A DNA stretch of 64,000 nucleotides from Tatumella ptyseos (lineage in GTDB: Bacteria > Pseudomonadota > Gammaproteobacteria > Enterobacterales > Enterobacteriaceae). Below are positions 46,102 through 57,843 of this stretch, piece after piece. The translations under genes and the position numbers were made by a program. Below the pieces are notes generated by a model. The model was not told the DNA's origin. It worked only from the letters and a program-made list of their open reading frames with translations, and made no database searches. Numbering within the stretch: the stretch's first letter is position 1; each line of letters starts with the position of its first letter. The stretch spans positions 2,728,001-2,792,000 of the forward strand of contig NZ_CP130649.1 in the NCBI RefSeq assembly GCF_030552895.1, given 5' to 3'.

Positions 46102-46573
46102 GTAAGGTCAAGACTGCTTGGTATTGAGCTGCATCTTGCTCTTCAAGCGGATAAATTACGATCTCTTGTTCACTCAAGCTATCCAAAACTAGTCCTGAGG
46201 CAGAGGTAAAGCCTTGATTACGTAACCAAGGGAGTGCTTGATAGCCTACCACCGCGCGGTAGCTAAACTCATTTAAGCTATCTAGCCCTTCAAATAGTAA
46301 GTCCTTTGCGAGTGAAGTCGAACTGTACTGGGGGTCTATAACCGCTGCACTTATAACGACCCAATGGAGGTCTTCACCGTTCACTTGGATAGGACTGAAA
46401 GCTTGGTAGCCTAGTACTTTCCCTTCATCGTCCGTCGCCACTACACCCAGTGTAATAAAGCCTGCCTCACGGAGTGCCTGAATACGCTCCGCCAAGCGTG
46501 GGTCTTTTGCACCATGTCGAACAAGCGTATCGATCCCTGCTGCGTCGAGACCAATTTCAGTACGAAGAAGCAT
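46067..46573 (-). CDS. yhbS: GNAT-like protein YhbS with degenerate acetyl-CoA loop
   Basis: 168 aa. [61 protein letters not shown] and [12 protein letters not shown] match YhbS along the length. The pyrophosphate-binding loop, RGQGLA in E. coli, reads SSTSLA here, and the following LGDPALYSRFGF region is replaced by [12 protein letters not shown]. Acetyl-CoA binding is therefore doubtful. ATG 46573 has AGAGGA upstream; the longer frame to 46675 is not supported. yhbT/yhbU/yhbV, which neighbour it in E. coli, are absent. Confidence 0.85.
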   Translation of the reverse strand: MLLRTEIGLDAAGIDTLVRHGAKDPRLAERIQALREAGFITLGVVATDDEGKVLGYQAFSPIQVNGEDLHWVVISAAVIDPQYSSTSLAKDLLFEGLDSLNEFSYRAVVGYQALPWLRNQGFTSASGLVLDSLSEQEIVIYPLEEQDAAQYQAVLTLPSVELTESTNH

Positions 46574-46830
46574 AGTTTTTCCTCTGCAAAGCGTGAAAAT
46601 ATTGGCAAGCGGTAAAAAGAAGGGGTCGGACAGACTTCGATTTACCTTGAAGAAAGTCAGCATAGCACACTCCATCTCATCTCGGTAACTAGGCAGAATA
46701 GAGTTGTACCGATGAAAAAAAGCTGCGTCACATCAATATTCCTTAGCCTCAGTTCGCACAAACTGCGAGTCATTTTCATTGGTAATGCGTAAAGTGTAAG
46801 CATGTAAGCCCCTTTATACGAAGGTATCCT

Positions 46831-47856
46831 ATGTCTGAAAACCGCCCATTCAAGCTATCGGTGTTAGATCTCGCACCCATTCCGCAATCCTGTATTGCAA
46901 GAGATGCTTTCAAACGATCCTTAGCCCTAGCGCGCTTCGCAGAGCAAGCGGGATATCATCGTTATTGGTTAGCCGAACATCACAACATGCCAGGGATTGC
47001 TAGCGCAGCGACAAGTGTTCTCATCGGTTATTTGGCCGCTAACACCCGTCATTTACGCTTAGGTTCAGGTGGGGTAATGCTGCCCAACCACGCCCCTTTA
47101 GTGATTGCTGAACAGTTCGGGACCTTGGAATCACTCTACCCAGGAAGAATCGATTTAGGGATTGGTCGCGCCCCTGGTAGCGATCCCACCACTATGCAGG
47201 CTTTGCGTCGTCATAGTACGCCACAGATGGAGGAGCGTTTTCCAGCTGACGTTCAGCAATTAATTACCTGGTTCGATGCACAACAAGACGATACTTTCAC
47301 TGTCCAACCCGTACCAGGGGTTGGATTGAATATCCCTATCTGGCTGTTGGGCTCCAGTATGTACAGTGCGCAACTCGCGGCAAGGTTGGGGCTTCCCTTC
47401 GCATTCGCCTCGCACTTCGCCCCGGACGTCATCAGTCAAGCAATCGAGCTTTACCGTAACGAGTTCGTTCCGTCAGCCCGATTATCGCAACCTTATGTCA
47501 TGATAGGGGTAAATATTATCGCGGCAGAAAGTCGGGCGCGGGCACGCTTTCTCTTTACCTCACAACAGCAGCAATTTATTAACTTACGGCGTGGTGTGCC
47601 GGGAAAACTTCCTGAACCGGTAGAGACTATGGATAAAATTTGGACTCCTGCCGAGAAGTTTGGTGTGGAACGAGCATTGAGTCTATCCTTAGTCGGTGAT
47701 CTTGCAGGAGTGACTCATGGATTACGCGCTATTCAGCAGCAGTATCAAGTCGATGAGGTAATGGTTAACGGTCAGATCTACGATAATGATGCGCGGATCT
47801 ATTCTTACCAACTAGCAATGGAAGCTCACCAAGCTATTCATTCTCTTTCAGCATAA
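46831..47856 (+). CDS. yhbW: Luciferase-like flavin monooxygenase YhbW
   Basis: 341 aa, bacterial luciferase family (F420/FMN barrel, single-component group). [85 protein letters not shown] and [28 protein letters not shown] are conserved in YhbW. Substrate unknown. Start ATG 46831 has AAGGTATCC upstream. It converges with deaD over a shared palindromic terminator. Confidence 0.9.
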   Translation: MSENRPFKLSVLDLAPIPQSCIARDAFKRSLALARFAEQAGYHRYWLAEHHNMPGIASAATSVLIGYLAANTRHLRLGSGGVMLPNHAPLVIAEQFGTLESLYPGRIDLGIGRAPGSDPTTMQALRRHSTPQMEERFPADVQQLITWFDAQQDDTFTVQPVPGVGLNIPIWLLGSSMYSAQLAARLGLPFAFASHFAPDVISQAIELYRNEFVPSARLSQPYVMIGVNIIAAESRARARFLFTSQQQQFINLRRGVPGKLPEPVETMDKIWTPAEKFGVERALSLSLVGDLAGVTHGLRAIQQQYQVDEVMVNGQIYDNDARIYSYQLAMEAHQAIHSLSA

Positions 47857-47880
47857 AAAAAGGGAGCCAATTGGCTCCCT
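47855..47880 (-). terminator. deaD terminator (also between yhbW and deaD)
   Basis: AGGGAGCCAATTGGCTCCCT is a perfect 20-bp palindrome. On the minus strand it is followed by seven U, making a strong terminator for deaD; on the plus strand the U-tract is poor. Confidence 0.85.
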
Positions 47881-47901
47881 TACTCATTCTAACCGCATTA
47901 A

Positions 47902-49740
47902 TTAACGGCGTGATTCTTCACGGCGTCCACGATGACCTTCACCGCGGTTACCTTCGTTACGGTTACCGCCGCCAAAACGACGTCCGCCTTCACGACCACC
48001 ACGACCAGCACCATCACGGCTACCGCCGTCACGACCGCCACGCCCACGGCGAGGTTCGCCTGGTTGCGCATCACCCATCAACTGCATGTTCATCGGTTTG
48101 TTCAGGATACGGGTTTTAGTGAAGTGTTGTAATACTTCGCCCGGCATACCTTTTGGTAACTCGATCGTTGAGTGACCATCAAACAATTTGATGTTACCGA
48201 TATAACGGCTGCTGATATCACCTTCGTTAGCGATGGCACCAACGATATGACGAACTTCAACGCCATCATTGCGGCCAACTTCGATACGGTACAGCTGCAT
48301 ATCACCCACATCACGACGCTCACGACGTGGACGATCTTCACGGTTACCACGACGGTCATCACCGCGACGCTCGTCACGACGATCATCACGCTCGCGGAAT
48401 TCACGACGTGGAGGACGTGGTGCTTCAGCAGGAACGATTAATGAACGCTCACCTTGAGCCATTTTCAGCAGGGCTGCAGCCAGTGTTTCCATATCAAGAT
48501 CTTCTTGAGGAGACAGCTTAGTCAACAGACCACGGTAGAGGTCAAGATCACTACTTTCCAGCTGCTGTTGAACACGCGCAGCAAATTTCTCTTGGCGACG
48601 AGTGCTTAACAATTCTGCATTGGGAAGTTCAACTTCAGGAATCGTTAGCTTCATTGTACGTTCGATGTTACGCAGCAGACGGCGCTCACGGTTTTCAACA
48701 AATAGTAAAGCACGACCTGCGCGCCCCGCACGACCAGTACGGCCAATACGGTGAACGTAAGATTCTGCATCTAATGGGATGTCGTAGTTAACAACTAAGC
48801 TAATACGCTCAACGTCTAATCCACGCGCCGCAACATCAGTCGCGATCAGGATATCAAGACGACCATCTTTTAAACGCTCAAGTGTTTGCTCGCGTAATGC
48901 TTGGTTCATGTCACCGTTTAACGCTGCGCTGTTATAACCGTTACGCTCTAAGGTTTCAGCCACTTCTAAGGTTGCATTTTTCGTCCGGACGAAAATAATC
49001 GCCGCGTCAAAATCTTCCGCTTCTAAGAAACGAACTAATGCATCACTTTTACGACCATAGGCAGTCCAATAAGATTGGCTGATGTCTGGACGTGTAGTTA
49101 AGCTCGATTGAATACGAACTTCTTGTGGGTTGTTCATAAAACGACGGGTAATACGACGGATCGCTTCTGGCATCGTGGCCGAGAATAGTGCCGTCTGATG
49201 ACCTTCTGGGATTTGCGCCATGATGGTTTCAACGTCTTCGATGAAGCCCATACGAAGCATTTCATCCGCTTCGTCCAGCACTAAGCCACGCAGATTTGAG
49301 AGATCAAGCGTACCGCGTTTTAAGTGATCAAGTAAACGTCCTGGGGTACCAACAACAATTTGTGGACCTTGACGTAATGCGCGCAGTTGAACGTCATAAC
49401 GTTGGCCACCGTAAAGAGCCAGAACATTAACGCCACGCATATGTTTTGAGAATTCGTTACATGCTTCACCTACTTGAACTGCCAGCTCACGAGTTGGCGC
49501 GAGCACCAGAATTTGTGGCGCTTTTAAAGTAGGATCGATGTTGTTTAGTAATGGCAGTGAAAATGCTGCCGTTTTACCACTTCCGGTTTGGGCCATACCC
49601 AATACATCACGGCCAGCTAGCAGGTGTGGAATACACTCGGCTTGAATAGGTGATGGTTTTACGTAACCCAGATCATTCAGTGCAGAAAGAATGGATTCGT
49701 TAAGGCCTAGATCGGAAAAAGTGGTTTGAATATCAGTCAT
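47902..49740 (-). CDS. deaD: ATP-dependent RNA helicase DeaD (CsdA)
   Basis: 612 aa. DEAD-box core with Q motif, Walker A AQTGSGKT (50-57), [13 protein letters not shown] in VLDEADEML (156-159), SAT motif FSATMP and [11 protein letters not shown]. After the core come a dimerisation region, an RNA-binding domain ([23 protein letters not shown]) and an Arg/Gly-rich tail (GRGGRDGG repeats). It remodels RNA in ribosome assembly and mRNA decay, mainly at low temperature. ATG 49740 gives the family N-terminus [13 protein letters not shown]; the reading to 49791 is not used. Encoded after nlpI as in E. coli. Confidence 0.96.
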   Translation of the reverse strand: MTDIQTTFSDLGLNESILSALNDLGYVKPSPIQAECIPHLLAGRDVLGMAQTGSGKTAAFSLPLLNNIDPTLKAPQILVLAPTRELAVQVGEACNEFSKHMRGVNVLALYGGQRYDVQLRALRQGPQIVVGTPGRLLDHLKRGTLDLSNLRGLVLDEADEMLRMGFIEDVETIMAQIPEGHQTALFSATMPEAIRRITRRFMNNPQEVRIQSSLTTRPDISQSYWTAYGRKSDALVRFLEAEDFDAAIIFVRTKNATLEVAETLERNGYNSAALNGDMNQALREQTLERLKDGRLDILIATDVAARGLDVERISLVVNYDIPLDAESYVHRIGRTGRAGRAGRALLFVENRERRLLRNIERTMKLTIPEVELPNAELLSTRRQEKFAARVQQQLESSDLDLYRGLLTKLSPQEDLDMETLAAALLKMAQGERSLIVPAEAPRPPRREFRERDDRRDERRGDDRRGNREDRPRRERRDVGDMQLYRIEVGRNDGVEVRHIVGAIANEGDISSRYIGNIKLFDGHSTIELPKGMPGEVLQHFTKTRILNKPMNMQLMGDAQPGEPRRGRGGRDGGSRDGAGRGGREGGRRFGGGNRNEGNRGEGHRGRREESRR

Positions 49741-49851
49741 GTAGTACAAGTGCCTCTTAGATTGCGGCGGCCAGTCTACATAACTCGTCATGAAAACTTT
49801 CAGGTCTTTTCATTGATAAGTGTGAACCGGCTCAAATTAGAAGTTTTTGAC

Positions 49852-49883
49852 AAAAAAACACCCTCATCCCATAAGGATGATGG
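49852..49883 (-). terminator. nlpI terminator
   Basis: CCCTCATCC (49861-49869) pairs with GGATGATGG (49875-49883) with one mismatch; on the minus strand the stem is followed by a TG and seven U. It separates nlpI from deaD. Confidence 0.7.
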
Positions 49884-49915
49884 AAAATTAATTCCTAGAT
49901 GAAGAGTTTTGTCAG

Positions 49916-50800
49916 CTATTGCTGGTCAGATTCTGATAAGTCGTCTTGTGCTTGGCCAAGTAGCGCCAGCTCCAACAATGCATATCGGTGCTCAACAAAG
50001 TTATTCACATTGTTAGCGACCGTCAGTTTGAATAACGCTTCTGCGTTATCCTTCTCCCCCAGACTTAGGTAATGTTCACCTAAATAGAAGTTGGTTTCAC
50101 TGAGATGTTCAGCGAGCGAGGTGTTATCCGTAGCATCTTCCTGAAGACTCTGCATCAGCTGCTTTTCGCTGATTTTTCCCAGGTAGAATTCGACTATTTT
50201 CCATCCCCATTGATCTCTTTTCGCCGCATTATAACGTTGTTGCAATGCAGACGTTGCTTTGTTGGCATCTAATTTTTCTTCCGCCAAGTAAAGCCATAAA
50301 CTCCGAAAAGGGTCATTGGGATCGTCGTGATAAAACGCCAGCAGATCATCTTGCGCTAGCTTGTACCGTCCACCATAGTAAAACGCGATGCCACGGTTAA
50401 GATGCGCATAATTGTAAGTTGGATCAAGCTCCAGTACAGAATCAAACGCTTCATAGGCAGCATCATAGTTGCCTGCCTGCGTAAGATAAATACCTAAATA
50501 ATTGAAGACTTCAGGTATATCAGGTCTTATGGACAATGCTTGGGAAAAGTCATTCCGCGCTAATGCCCGCAAACCTAGACTATCATACAACACTCCGCGC
50601 TCATATAACAACTGTGCGCGTTCATCTTCTGTCAGTGAACGACTGGCAAGTATTTGTTCCATACGTGCCAGCATCACTTCTTGTTGCAAGGTAGGCTGCA
50701 AAGGAACGGCTAATACCTCGTCCTTACGCCAATTTGCGTTGCTACATCCAGCCAGCAACAAAGCTGTCGCAATAAAACCCCAGCGTAAATAAGGCTTCAT
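49916..50800 (-). CDS. nlpI: Outer-membrane lipoprotein NlpI (TPR adaptor)
   Basis: 294 aa. A lipoprotein signal peptide ends in LLLAGC-SN (lipobox; the residue after Cys is Ser, fitting outer-membrane sorting). The mature part has tetratricopeptide repeats ([86 protein letters not shown]). NlpI recruits Prc protease to MepS and scaffolds peptidoglycan hydrolases. ATG 50800 has GGGAG upstream. It lies downstream of pnp, probably cotranscribed in part. Confidence 0.95.
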   Translation of the reverse strand: MKPYLRWGFIATALLLAGCSNANWRKDEVLAVPLQPTLQQEVMLARMEQILASRSLTEDERAQLLYERGVLYDSLGLRALARNDFSQALSIRPDIPEVFNYLGIYLTQAGNYDAAYEAFDSVLELDPTYNYAHLNRGIAFYYGGRYKLAQDDLLAFYHDDPNDPFRSLWLYLAEEKLDANKATSALQQRYNAAKRDQWGWKIVEFYLGKISEKQLMQSLQEDATDNTSLAEHLSETNFYLGEHYLSLGEKDNAEALFKLTVANNVNNFVEHRYALLELALLGQAQDDLSESDQQ

Positions 50801-50915
50801 TCTTCCACTCCCAGGTACCAGCATGCGGATGCAGTCAACAATAAGGTGTCTCAATACTGTGACACCTTAAAAAATAAATCCTGCTTCTATAATGAAGCAG
50901 GAAGGTAGACGACGA

Positions 50916-53054
50916 TTATTCTGCGTCAGTCGCTGGCGCGTCGGTCGCTTCAGATGCTTCAGCTTGTGGCTTTTCCATAGCTTCTTTCATACTCAAGCGT
51001 ACGCGGCCTTGACGATCGATCTCTAAGACCTTAACCGGCACTTCTTGCGCCATTTGTAGGTAATCAGAGACTTTCTCTACGCGCTTATCGGCGATTTGAG
51101 AAATGTGTACCAGACCTTCTTTACCGCCGCCGATCGAGACGAATGCACCGAAGTCAACGATACGAGTAACTTTACCATTATAGATACGGCCAACTTCGAT
51201 ATCAGCGGTGATCTCTTCGATGCGACGAATCGCTTCTTTCGCTTTATCACCATCTGTCGCAGCAATTTTGACAGTACCATCATCTTCGATTTCGATCGTT
51301 GTACCCGTTTCTTCTGTCAGCGCACGGATAACTGAACCACCTTTACCGATCACGTCCTTGATCTTGTCAGGACTGATACGGATAGTGTGGATACGAGGAG
51401 CGAACTCAGAGATATCACCACGGTGAGTACCGATCGCTTCTTCCATCACACTCAGGATATGTAAACGAGCACCTTTCGCTTGGCTTAGGGCTGCTTGCAT
51501 GATTTCGCGAGTGATACCTTCAATTTTGATATCCATTTGTAGCGCAGTAATACCTTCACGGCTTCCTGCAACTTTAAAGTCCATATCTCCAAGGTGGTCT
51601 TCATCACCTAAGATGTCAGACAGGACAACAAAACGCTCATCTTCTTTTACTAAGCCCATTGCGATACCGGCTACCGCTGCTTTAATCGGTACACCTGCAT
51701 CCATCAGTGCTAGTGATGCGCCACATACAGAGGCCATTGATGAAGAACCGTTTGATTCAGTAATCTCTGATACCACACGAACGGTATACGGGAATTCATC
51801 TTGCTTAGGCATCACGGCTAATACGCCACGTTTCGCTAAACGACCGTGACCAATTTCACGACGCTTAGGTGACCCGACCATTCCCGTCTCACCGACAGAA
51901 TACGGAGGGAAGTTGTAGTGGAACAAGAAGGAGTCTGATTTTTCGCCCATCAGCTCATCCAAGCTCTGCGCATCGCGCGCTGTACCTAAGGTTGCAGTCA
52001 CTAATGCCTGAGTTTCACCACGGGTAAACAGCGATGAACCGTGAGTACGCGGCAGTACACCGGTACGAACATCAAGTCCACGAACCATATCTTTCTCACG
52101 ACCATCAATACGTGGTTCACCGTTCAAGACACGGCTACGTACCACGTTTTTCTCGATCGCATGCAGGATATCGCTGATTTCACCTTCGTCTAGGCTTTCA
52201 TCTTCTGCTAATAAAGCTGCGGTTGTTTCGCTCTTAATGACATCAACTTGAGCATAACGCTCTTGTTTTTCGGTAATACGGTAAGCTTCGCTTAAACGGC
52301 TCTCTGCCAATGCCGCGATACGGCTGTTAAGGCTTTCGTTAGCGGCTTCTGGCTGCCAATCCCAACGTGGTTTGCCCGCTTTCTCGACCAGTTGTTTAAT
52401 GTTCTCAATAACAACTTGTTGTTGGTCGTGACCGAAAACTACCGCACCCAGCATTTGATCTTCTGACAAGATTTCAGCTTCAGATTCAACCATCAATACT
52501 GCGTTTTCAGTTCCCGCGACGACTAAATCTAAGCGGCTGGTCGCCAGCTCTTCAGCCGTTGGGTTTAAAACATATTGATCATTGATGTAACCAACACGTG
52601 CAGCACCAATAGGACCGTTGAATGGGATGCCTGACAGCGATAGCGCTGCAGAGGCACCGATCATCGCAACGATATCAGGGTGAACTTGTGGGTTTACCGA
52701 AACAACAGTTGCAATAACCTGTACTTCGTTAACGAACCCTTCTGGGAATAATGGGCGCACTGGACGGTCGATCAGGCGAGCAATTAATGTTTCGCCTTCG
52801 CTTGGGCGACCTTCACGGCGGAAGAAGCTTCCCGGAATACGGCCCGCTGCGTAGGTACGCTCTTGATAGTTCACCGTGAGTGGGAAAAAGTCTTGACCAG
52901 CTTTCGCTTTTTTCTGGCCTACAACAGTAACGAATACACAAGTATCGTCCATGCTTACCATCACCGCTGCGGTCGCTTGGCGAGCCATCATGCCGGTTTC
53001 GATGGTAACGGTATGTTGACCGTATTGGAATTTTTGAATTGTCGGATTAAGCAA
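50916..53054 (-). CDS. pnp: Polynucleotide phosphorylase
   Basis: 712 aa. Two RNase PH domains ([46 protein letters not shown]), a KH domain ([27 protein letters not shown]) and a C-terminal S1 domain ([33 protein letters not shown]). It degrades RNA 3' to 5' with phosphate and is part of the RNA degradosome. The start is the UUG at 53054, with AAGGA 7 nt upstream and the family N-terminus [16 protein letters not shown]. coli pnp also uses UUG. A longer reading to 53117 covers the regulatory leader. The leader hairpin at 53121-53171 suggests RNase III/PNPase autoregulation. Confidence 0.97.
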   Translation of the reverse strand: MLNPTIQKFQYGQHTVTIETGMMARQATAAVMVSMDDTCVFVTVVGQKKAKAGQDFFPLTVNYQERTYAAGRIPGSFFRREGRPSEGETLIARLIDRPVRPLFPEGFVNEVQVIATVVSVNPQVHPDIVAMIGASAALSLSGIPFNGPIGAARVGYINDQYVLNPTAEELATSRLDLVVAGTENAVLMVESEAEILSEDQMLGAVVFGHDQQQVVIENIKQLVEKAGKPRWDWQPEAANESLNSRIAALAESRLSEAYRITEKQERYAQVDVIKSETTAALLAEDESLDEGEISDILHAIEKNVVRSRVLNGEPRIDGREKDMVRGLDVRTGVLPRTHGSSLFTRGETQALVTATLGTARDAQSLDELMGEKSDSFLFHYNFPPYSVGETGMVGSPKRREIGHGRLAKRGVLAVMPKQDEFPYTVRVVSEITESNGSSSMASVCGASLALMDAGVPIKAAVAGIAMGLVKEDERFVVLSDILGDEDHLGDMDFKVAGSREGITALQMDIKIEGITREIMQAALSQAKGARLHILSVMEEAIGTHRGDISEFAPRIHTIRISPDKIKDVIGKGGSVIRALTEETGTTIEIEDDGTVKIAATDGDKAKEAIRRIEEITADIEVGRIYNGKVTRIVDFGAFVSIGGGKEGLVHISQIADKRVEKVSDYLQMAQEVPVKVLEIDRQGRVRLSMKEAMEKPQAEASEATDAPATDAE

Positions 53055-53120
53055 AATCGTTTCCTTTATCGAGGAGAGTAACGCAAATAAGTCATCGTCA
53101 ATGTGAATAGTTTGCATCCT

Positions 53121-53171
53121 CGCGACTAATGGTAAGACTCAATAACGCGTTAAGTCCTGTCATTAGCCGCG
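53121..53171 (-). promoter_or_regulatory. pnp leader hairpin (RNase III/PNPase autoregulation site)
   Basis: CGCG-A-CTAATG (53121-53131) pairs with CATTAG-C-CGCG (53161-53171), and inner AAGACT/AGTCCT extend the stem. In E. coli an equivalent long stem in the pnp 5' leader is cut by RNase III and then attacked by PNPase, giving autocontrol. Position about 70 nt before the UUG fits. Confidence 0.7.
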
Positions 53172-53247
53172 CGAATCGTGCAACTTTCTTTCACTGAATA
53201 ACAGTATAACACCCTAGTGCCTGTTACAAAATGGACAACTAATATTC

Positions 53248-53273
53248 AAAAAAAGGGGCCATGTAGGCCCCTT
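53248..53273 (-). terminator. rpsO terminator
   Basis: On the minus strand AAGGGGCC/GGCCCCTT with a 5-nt loop is followed by UUUUUUU-like tract (seven A on the plus strand at 53248-53254). It lies about 85 nt after the rpsO stop, partially separating rpsO from pnp. Confidence 0.85.
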
Positions 53274-53355
53274 ACACACATAGTGCATTGTAATCTTAAC
53301 ATTGATTCTGCAATTTGTATAAATACAAGGCAGTTTCGCGTAAAGATTTTTTAAC

Positions 53356-53625
53356 TTAGCGACGCAGACCTAGGCTTGCGATCAGGTCAGTGTAACGCTT
53401 AACATCTTTACGCTTCAGGTAATCCAGTAGCTTACGACGTTGTGAAACCATACGCAGCAGACCACGACGGCTGTGGTGATCTTTCTTGTGCTCAGAGAAG
53501 TGACCTTGCAGGTGAGTGATTTGAGCAGTTAATAGTGCAACTTGTACTTCAGTTGAACCACTGTCGTTAGCATCACGACCATATTTAGCAACGATCTCAG
53601 CTTTAGCTTCTACGCTTAGAGACAT
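53356..53625 (-). CDS. rpsO: 30S ribosomal protein S15
   Basis: 89 aa. [64 protein letters not shown] and a SLGLRR terminus are canonical S15. It binds 16S rRNA helices 20-22 and, in E. coli, represses its own translation through a leader pseudoknot. ATG 53625 with GGAG upstream; a reading from 53637 is not used. Confidence 0.98.
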   Translation of the reverse strand: MSLSVEAKAEIVAKYGRDANDSGSTEVQVALLTAQITHLQGHFSEHKKDHHSRRGLLRMVSQRRKLLDYLKRKDVKRYTDLIASLGLRR

Positions 53626-53731
53626 AATATACTCCAATAAATTTAAATGAATTCGAACCGCCGATCTCTAATTCAGCGACTCACTTTTAGCGCAGACATT
53701 CTACTCTGCGCTACGTCAGAGTGCAAACGCC

Positions 53732-54676
53732 TCAGAGAGGAAATTCCACCACTAAACGTTTCGGGGCAACACGACCTTGGTCGTCGATCTGCGCCATACC
53801 GAGAAACTTATCCGTTTCCATTTCAAATACTCGTACCAGCCCATCACTCGGAGCGCCAGAAGCCTGCACGGCTTGCCCCAATTTAAACCAGTGACTACTG
53901 ACTTGCGGTAGGCTAACCATTGGGTACGCCGCAGCGGGAGTATCCATAGGTAAAAGTAATGGATCGAGTTGCTCGGCGGCAGAGGTGCCTGCAGTATCAG
54001 CATCGGCTACCCATTGTTGCAATTGTGCCAGCGTGACCATTTTCTCCGCCGGATAACGATCGACTTGTAGGCGACGTAACATACTAACATGCGCTCCACA
54101 GCCTAATCGCTCACCTAAATCGTCAATGATGGTACGAATATAGGTGCCTTTTGAGCAGTGGATTTCCAGCTCCAACTCTTCACCTTCCCAGCGAATAAAC
54201 AAAAGTTCATACACTGTGATCGGACGAGCTTCACGAGGTACAGTCATTCCTTGCCGTGCATACTCGTAGAGAGGGCGACCTTGATATTTTAACGCAGAGA
54301 ACATCGTCGGCACTTGCTGAGTATCACCACGGAAATGTTCCAAGGCTTGCGCGAGCTGCTGCGACGTAAACTGAATCGGCCGTTCTTCGACAATATTGCC
54401 GTCAGCATCAGAGGTATCCGTACGTTGCCCTAACCGAGCAATCACACGATATCGCTTATCCGCGTCGAGTAGATATTGCGAGAATTTTGTCGCTTCACCC
54501 AAGCAAATCGGCAGCATTCCTGTTGCCAAAGGATCTAAAGCGCCAGTATGACCCGCTTTGTTTGCGTTATAGAGTCTTTTAACTTTCTGAAGGACATCAT
54601 TCGATGACATGCCTTGCGGTTTATCCAGCAACAGCACGCCATGAATATCGCGTCCGCGACGACGTGGACGACCCAT
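53732..54676 (-). CDS. truB: tRNA pseudouridine-55 synthase TruB
   Basis: 314 aa, the E. coli length. Catalytic Asp in [24 protein letters not shown] (about 48), [39 protein letters not shown], and a C-terminal PUA-like domain. Modifies U55 in the T-loop of tRNAs and acts as a tRNA chaperone. Its ATG overlaps the rbfA stop (TAATG at 54676). Confidence 0.97.
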   Translation of the reverse strand: MGRPRRRGRDIHGVLLLDKPQGMSSNDVLQKVKRLYNANKAGHTGALDPLATGMLPICLGEATKFSQYLLDADKRYRVIARLGQRTDTSDADGNIVEERPIQFTSQQLAQALEHFRGDTQQVPTMFSALKYQGRPLYEYARQGMTVPREARPITVYELLFIRWEGEELELEIHCSKGTYIRTIIDDLGERLGCGAHVSMLRRLQVDRYPAEKMVTLAQLQQWVADADTAGTSAAEQLDPLLLPMDTPAAAYPMVSLPQVSSHWFKLGQAVQASGAPSDGLVRVFEMETDKFLGMAQIDDQGRVAPKRLVVEFPL

Positions 54677-55080
54677 TAGTCCTCCTTATCCTCGCTCTTC
54701 TCATCCACATGACGTTCGTTATCTTTGTTCACAACGCTAGTCACTAGATTCGACATACGCATCCCTTCTACTAAAGAGTTGTCGTAGAAGAATGTCAGTT
54801 CAGGAACGATACGCAGGCGCATCGCTTTACCCAGTAAAGTACGAATAAAGCCAGAAGCATCTTGTAGTGCTTTGACGCCTTGCTTCACGGCATCTTCATC
54901 TTTGTCGTTTAAGAATGTCACGAATACTTTTGCATAAGCGAGATCACGAGAGACCTCAACACCTGATACGGTGACCATCATGCCCACGCGCGGGTCTTTA
55001 ATTTCACGTTGGATGATAACTGCCAGCTCTTTTTGTAATTCTTGAGCGACGCGCTGAGAGCGTCCAAATTCTTTTGCCAT
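54676..55080 (-). CDS. rbfA: Ribosome-binding factor A
   Basis: 134 aa KH-like protein. [58 protein letters not shown] (N-terminal half) and [19 protein letters not shown] are diagnostic. Assists late 30S maturation, especially in the cold. C-terminal tail is acidic and Lys-rich. Located 66 nt after infB. Confidence 0.97.
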   Translation of the reverse strand: MAKEFGRSQRVAQELQKELAVIIQREIKDPRVGMMVTVSGVEVSRDLAYAKVFVTFLNDKDEDAVKQGVKALQDASGFIRTLLGKAMRLRIVPELTFFYDNSLVEGMRMSNLVTSVVNKDNERHVDEKSEDKED

Positions 55081-55146
55081 TTTTTCTTCCTTTCAAACAA
55101 TTCGGGAGGCCAAAGGCCTCCCAAATACTGCTAGCTTCGCTAACAA

Positions 55147-57825
55147 TTAATCGATAGTACGTTTGATTTCAATAATTTCAAACACTTCGATTTGGTCGCC
55201 TGCACGGACATCGTTGTAGTTCTTCACGCCAACACCACACTCCATGCCGTTACGCACTTCATTGACGTCATCTTTGAAGCGACGTAATGATTCGAGTTCG
55301 CCTTCATAGATAACGATGTTATCACGTAGAACACGGATAGGGTTGTGACGCTTGATGATCCCTTCAGTTACCATACAACCGGCAATCGCACCGAATTTCG
55401 GTGATTTGAAGACATCACGAACTTGTGCCAGACCGATGATCTGTTGCTTGTACTCTGGCGCCAACATACCGCTCATTGCCGCTTTCACTTCGTCGATCAG
55501 GTTATAGATGACCGAGTAGTAACGGAGGTCTAAGCTTTCGGTATCGATCACGCGACGCGCTGAAGCGTCTGCACGAACGTTAAATCCGACCAGAATCGCA
55601 TTAGAAGCAGCTGCTAAGGTCGCATCTGTTTCGGTGATTCCACCTACGCCTGAACCGACGATTTTCACTTTAACTTCGTCAGTAGACAGTTTCAGTAGTG
55701 AATCGCTGATCGCTTCAACAGAACCTTGAACGTCTGCTTTAAGAACGATATTCAGTTCAGAGACATCGCCTTCAGTCATGTTAGCAAACATATTTTCCAG
55801 CTTAGATTTCTGCTGGCGAGCTAACTTAACTTCACGGAATTTACCCTGGCGATATAACGCAACTTCACGTGCTTTTTTCTCATCACGGACAACAGTCGCT
55901 TCGTCACCTGCAGCTGGAACCCCTGACATACCGAGGATTTCTACAGGAATAGATGGACCTGCAGTCATCACTTCGCGGCCGAGTTCATCACGCATCGCAC
56001 GGACGCGTCCATATTCGAAGCCACACAGTACAATATCCCCTTTATTCAAGGTTCCCGCACGAACCAGTACGGTTGCAACTGGGCCACGACCTTTATCTAG
56101 GAAAGATTCGATAACAACACCGCTTGCCATACCGTTACGGTTAGCCGTCAGCTCAAGGACTTCGGCTTGTAACAGGATTGCTTGCAGTAAATCGTCGATC
56201 CCAGTACCGGCTTTCGCAGAGACGTTAACAAACATATTTTCGCCGCCCCACTCTTCCGGCACGATACCGAATTGGGTCAGTTCGTTCTTCACACGGTCCG
56301 GATCAGCTTCTGGCTTATCACACTTGTTGACCGCAACGATAACCGGAACGTTCGCCGCTTTCGCATGCTGAACCGCTTCAATCGTTTGCGGCATCACGCC
56401 ATCGTCAGCCGCCACAACGAGGATAACAATATCAGTCGCTTGAGCACCCCGTGCACGCATTGCGGTAAACGCGGCGTGTCCCGGAGTATCTAAGAAGGTG
56501 ACCATACCGTTATCGGTTTCAACGTGGTAAGCACCGATATGCTGGGTGATCCCGCCGGCTTCGCCAGAGGCAACACGCGTTGAACGGATGTAGTCCAGTA
56601 ACGAGGTTTTACCGTGGTCAACGTGGCCCATGATGGTGACAACCGGTGCACGTGGCTCTAATTCAGCCATTGTACCGGTATCACGGTCGCTCATTACTGC
56701 TTCTTCTAACTCGTTCTCACGACGTAGAATAACTTTGTGGCCCATCTCTTCCGCCACAAGCTGTGCAGTCTCTTGGTCGATAACTTGGTTAATGGTCGCC
56801 ATTGCGCCCATTTTCATCATCACTTTGATAACTTGCGAGCCTTTAACGGCCATTTTATTCGCCAGTTCTGCAACAGTGATAGTTTCACCAATTTGTACAT
56901 CACGGTTTACAACTTGTGCTGGCTTGTTGAAGCCTTGTTGCAGCGAACTCTTACCGCGCTGTTTACCTTTACCACCGCGTCCCGCAGCACGGGCTTCTTC
57001 ACGATCGGTTTTCGCTTCAGAGTGCTTGTTACCTTTCTTTGCACGAGGAGCTTTTGCCGTACGACCACGACCACGACCACCTTCAACTTCACGATCGTTT
57101 TCGTCTTCAGCTTGGCGAGCATGTTGTGAAGTCGTTACGTGATAGTCAGTTTCCTCTTCGGTCTTCTGACTCGCTTTTTCCCACTCTTCGCCTTTCTCTT
57201 CAGCAAGACGACGTGCTTCTTCTGCTACACGCTGTGCTTCCGCTTCAATTTTACGGCGCGCTTCTTCTTCAGCTTTACGCTTCAGCTCAGCATTTTCAGC
57301 TTCGCGGCGTGCTTTTTCGGACTGTGCGTCTTTATTCATAGTTTGATTCTGTTGGGTCACTTTATTTGATTCCACCGCCTGACGCTTAGCGGCTTCTTCC
57401 GCCTCACGTTTAGCTTTTTCTTCCGCTTTACGCTTCGCTTCTTCAGCCGCTTGCTTAGCTTCTTCTGCTGCCTGCTTAGCTTTTTCTTCCGCTTCACGCT
57501 GTGCTTGCGCTTCAGCCTCAGCTTGCGCTTTACGCTCAGCTTCAGCATCTTCTTTCACATAAGTGCGTTTTTTGCGGACTTCAATCTGCACCGACTTACT
57601 TTTTCCACCGGTACTTGGCACGTTAAGCGTACTACGAGTTTTACGTTGAAGCGTCAATTTACTCGACGCTGTATTTTTCTGATGAGCACGCAAGGTGTCT
57701 TGTTCTTCTTGCGTCACAGAATCGTTATCGGATTTACGAATACCCGCATCAGCCAATTGCTGAACTAAGCGATCGACCGGAGTATTCAGTTGTGTTGCCA
57801 GCGCTTTTACTGTTACATCAGTCAT
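55147..57825 (-). CDS. infB: Translation initiation factor IF-2
   Basis: 892 aa. The N-terminus has an IF2 N domain ([21 protein letters not shown]), then a long charged helical region rich in KAEEEAKR repeats, a linker with [15 protein letters not shown], a second N-domain, and the G domain from about residue 397: G1 GHVDHGKT, G3 DTPGHAAF, G4 [11 protein letters not shown]-terminal domains bind fMet-tRNA. In E. coli shorter isoforms arise from internal starts within this N-terminal region; here they are possible but not examined. Gap of 18 nt to nusA. Confidence 0.98.
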   Translation of the reverse strand: MTDVTVKALATQLNTPVDRLVQQLADAGIRKSDNDSVTQEEQDTLRAHQKNTASSKLTLQRKTRSTLNVPSTGGKSKSVQIEVRKKRTYVKEDAEAERKAQAEAEAQAQREAEEKAKQAAEEAKQAAEEAKRKAEEKAKREAEEAAKRQAVESNKVTQQNQTMNKDAQSEKARREAENAELKRKAEEEARRKIEAEAQRVAEEARRLAEEKGEEWEKASQKTEEETDYHVTTSQHARQAEDENDREVEGGRGRGRTAKAPRAKKGNKHSEAKTDREEARAAGRGGKGKQRGKSSLQQGFNKPAQVVNRDVQIGETITVAELANKMAVKGSQVIKVMMKMGAMATINQVIDQETAQLVAEEMGHKVILRRENELEEAVMSDRDTGTMAELEPRAPVVTIMGHVDHGKTSLLDYIRSTRVASGEAGGITQHIGAYHVETDNGMVTFLDTPGHAAFTAMRARGAQATDIVILVVAADDGVMPQTIEAVQHAKAANVPVIVAVNKCDKPEADPDRVKNELTQFGIVPEEWGGENMFVNVSAKAGTGIDDLLQAILLQAEVLELTANRNGMASGVVIESFLDKGRGPVATVLVRAGTLNKGDIVLCGFEYGRVRAMRDELGREVMTAGPSIPVEILGMSGVPAAGDEATVVRDEKKAREVALYRQGKFREVKLARQQKSKLENMFANMTEGDVSELNIVLKADVQGSVEAISDSLLKLSTDEVKVKIVGSGVGGITETDATLAAASNAILVGFNVRADASARRVIDTESLDLRYYSVIYNLIDEVKAAMSGMLAPEYKQQIIGLAQVRDVFKSPKFGAIAGCMVTEGIIKRHNPIRVLRDNIVIYEGELESLRRFKDDVNEVRNGMECGVGVKNYNDVRAGDQIEVFEIIEIKRTID

Positions 57826-57843
57826 GCTTTTCCTTCCTGTTTG

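Noticed and set aside
56630..57770. Long plus-strand frames opposite infB
   Set aside because: They are antisense shadows of the repetitive charged region of IF-2.
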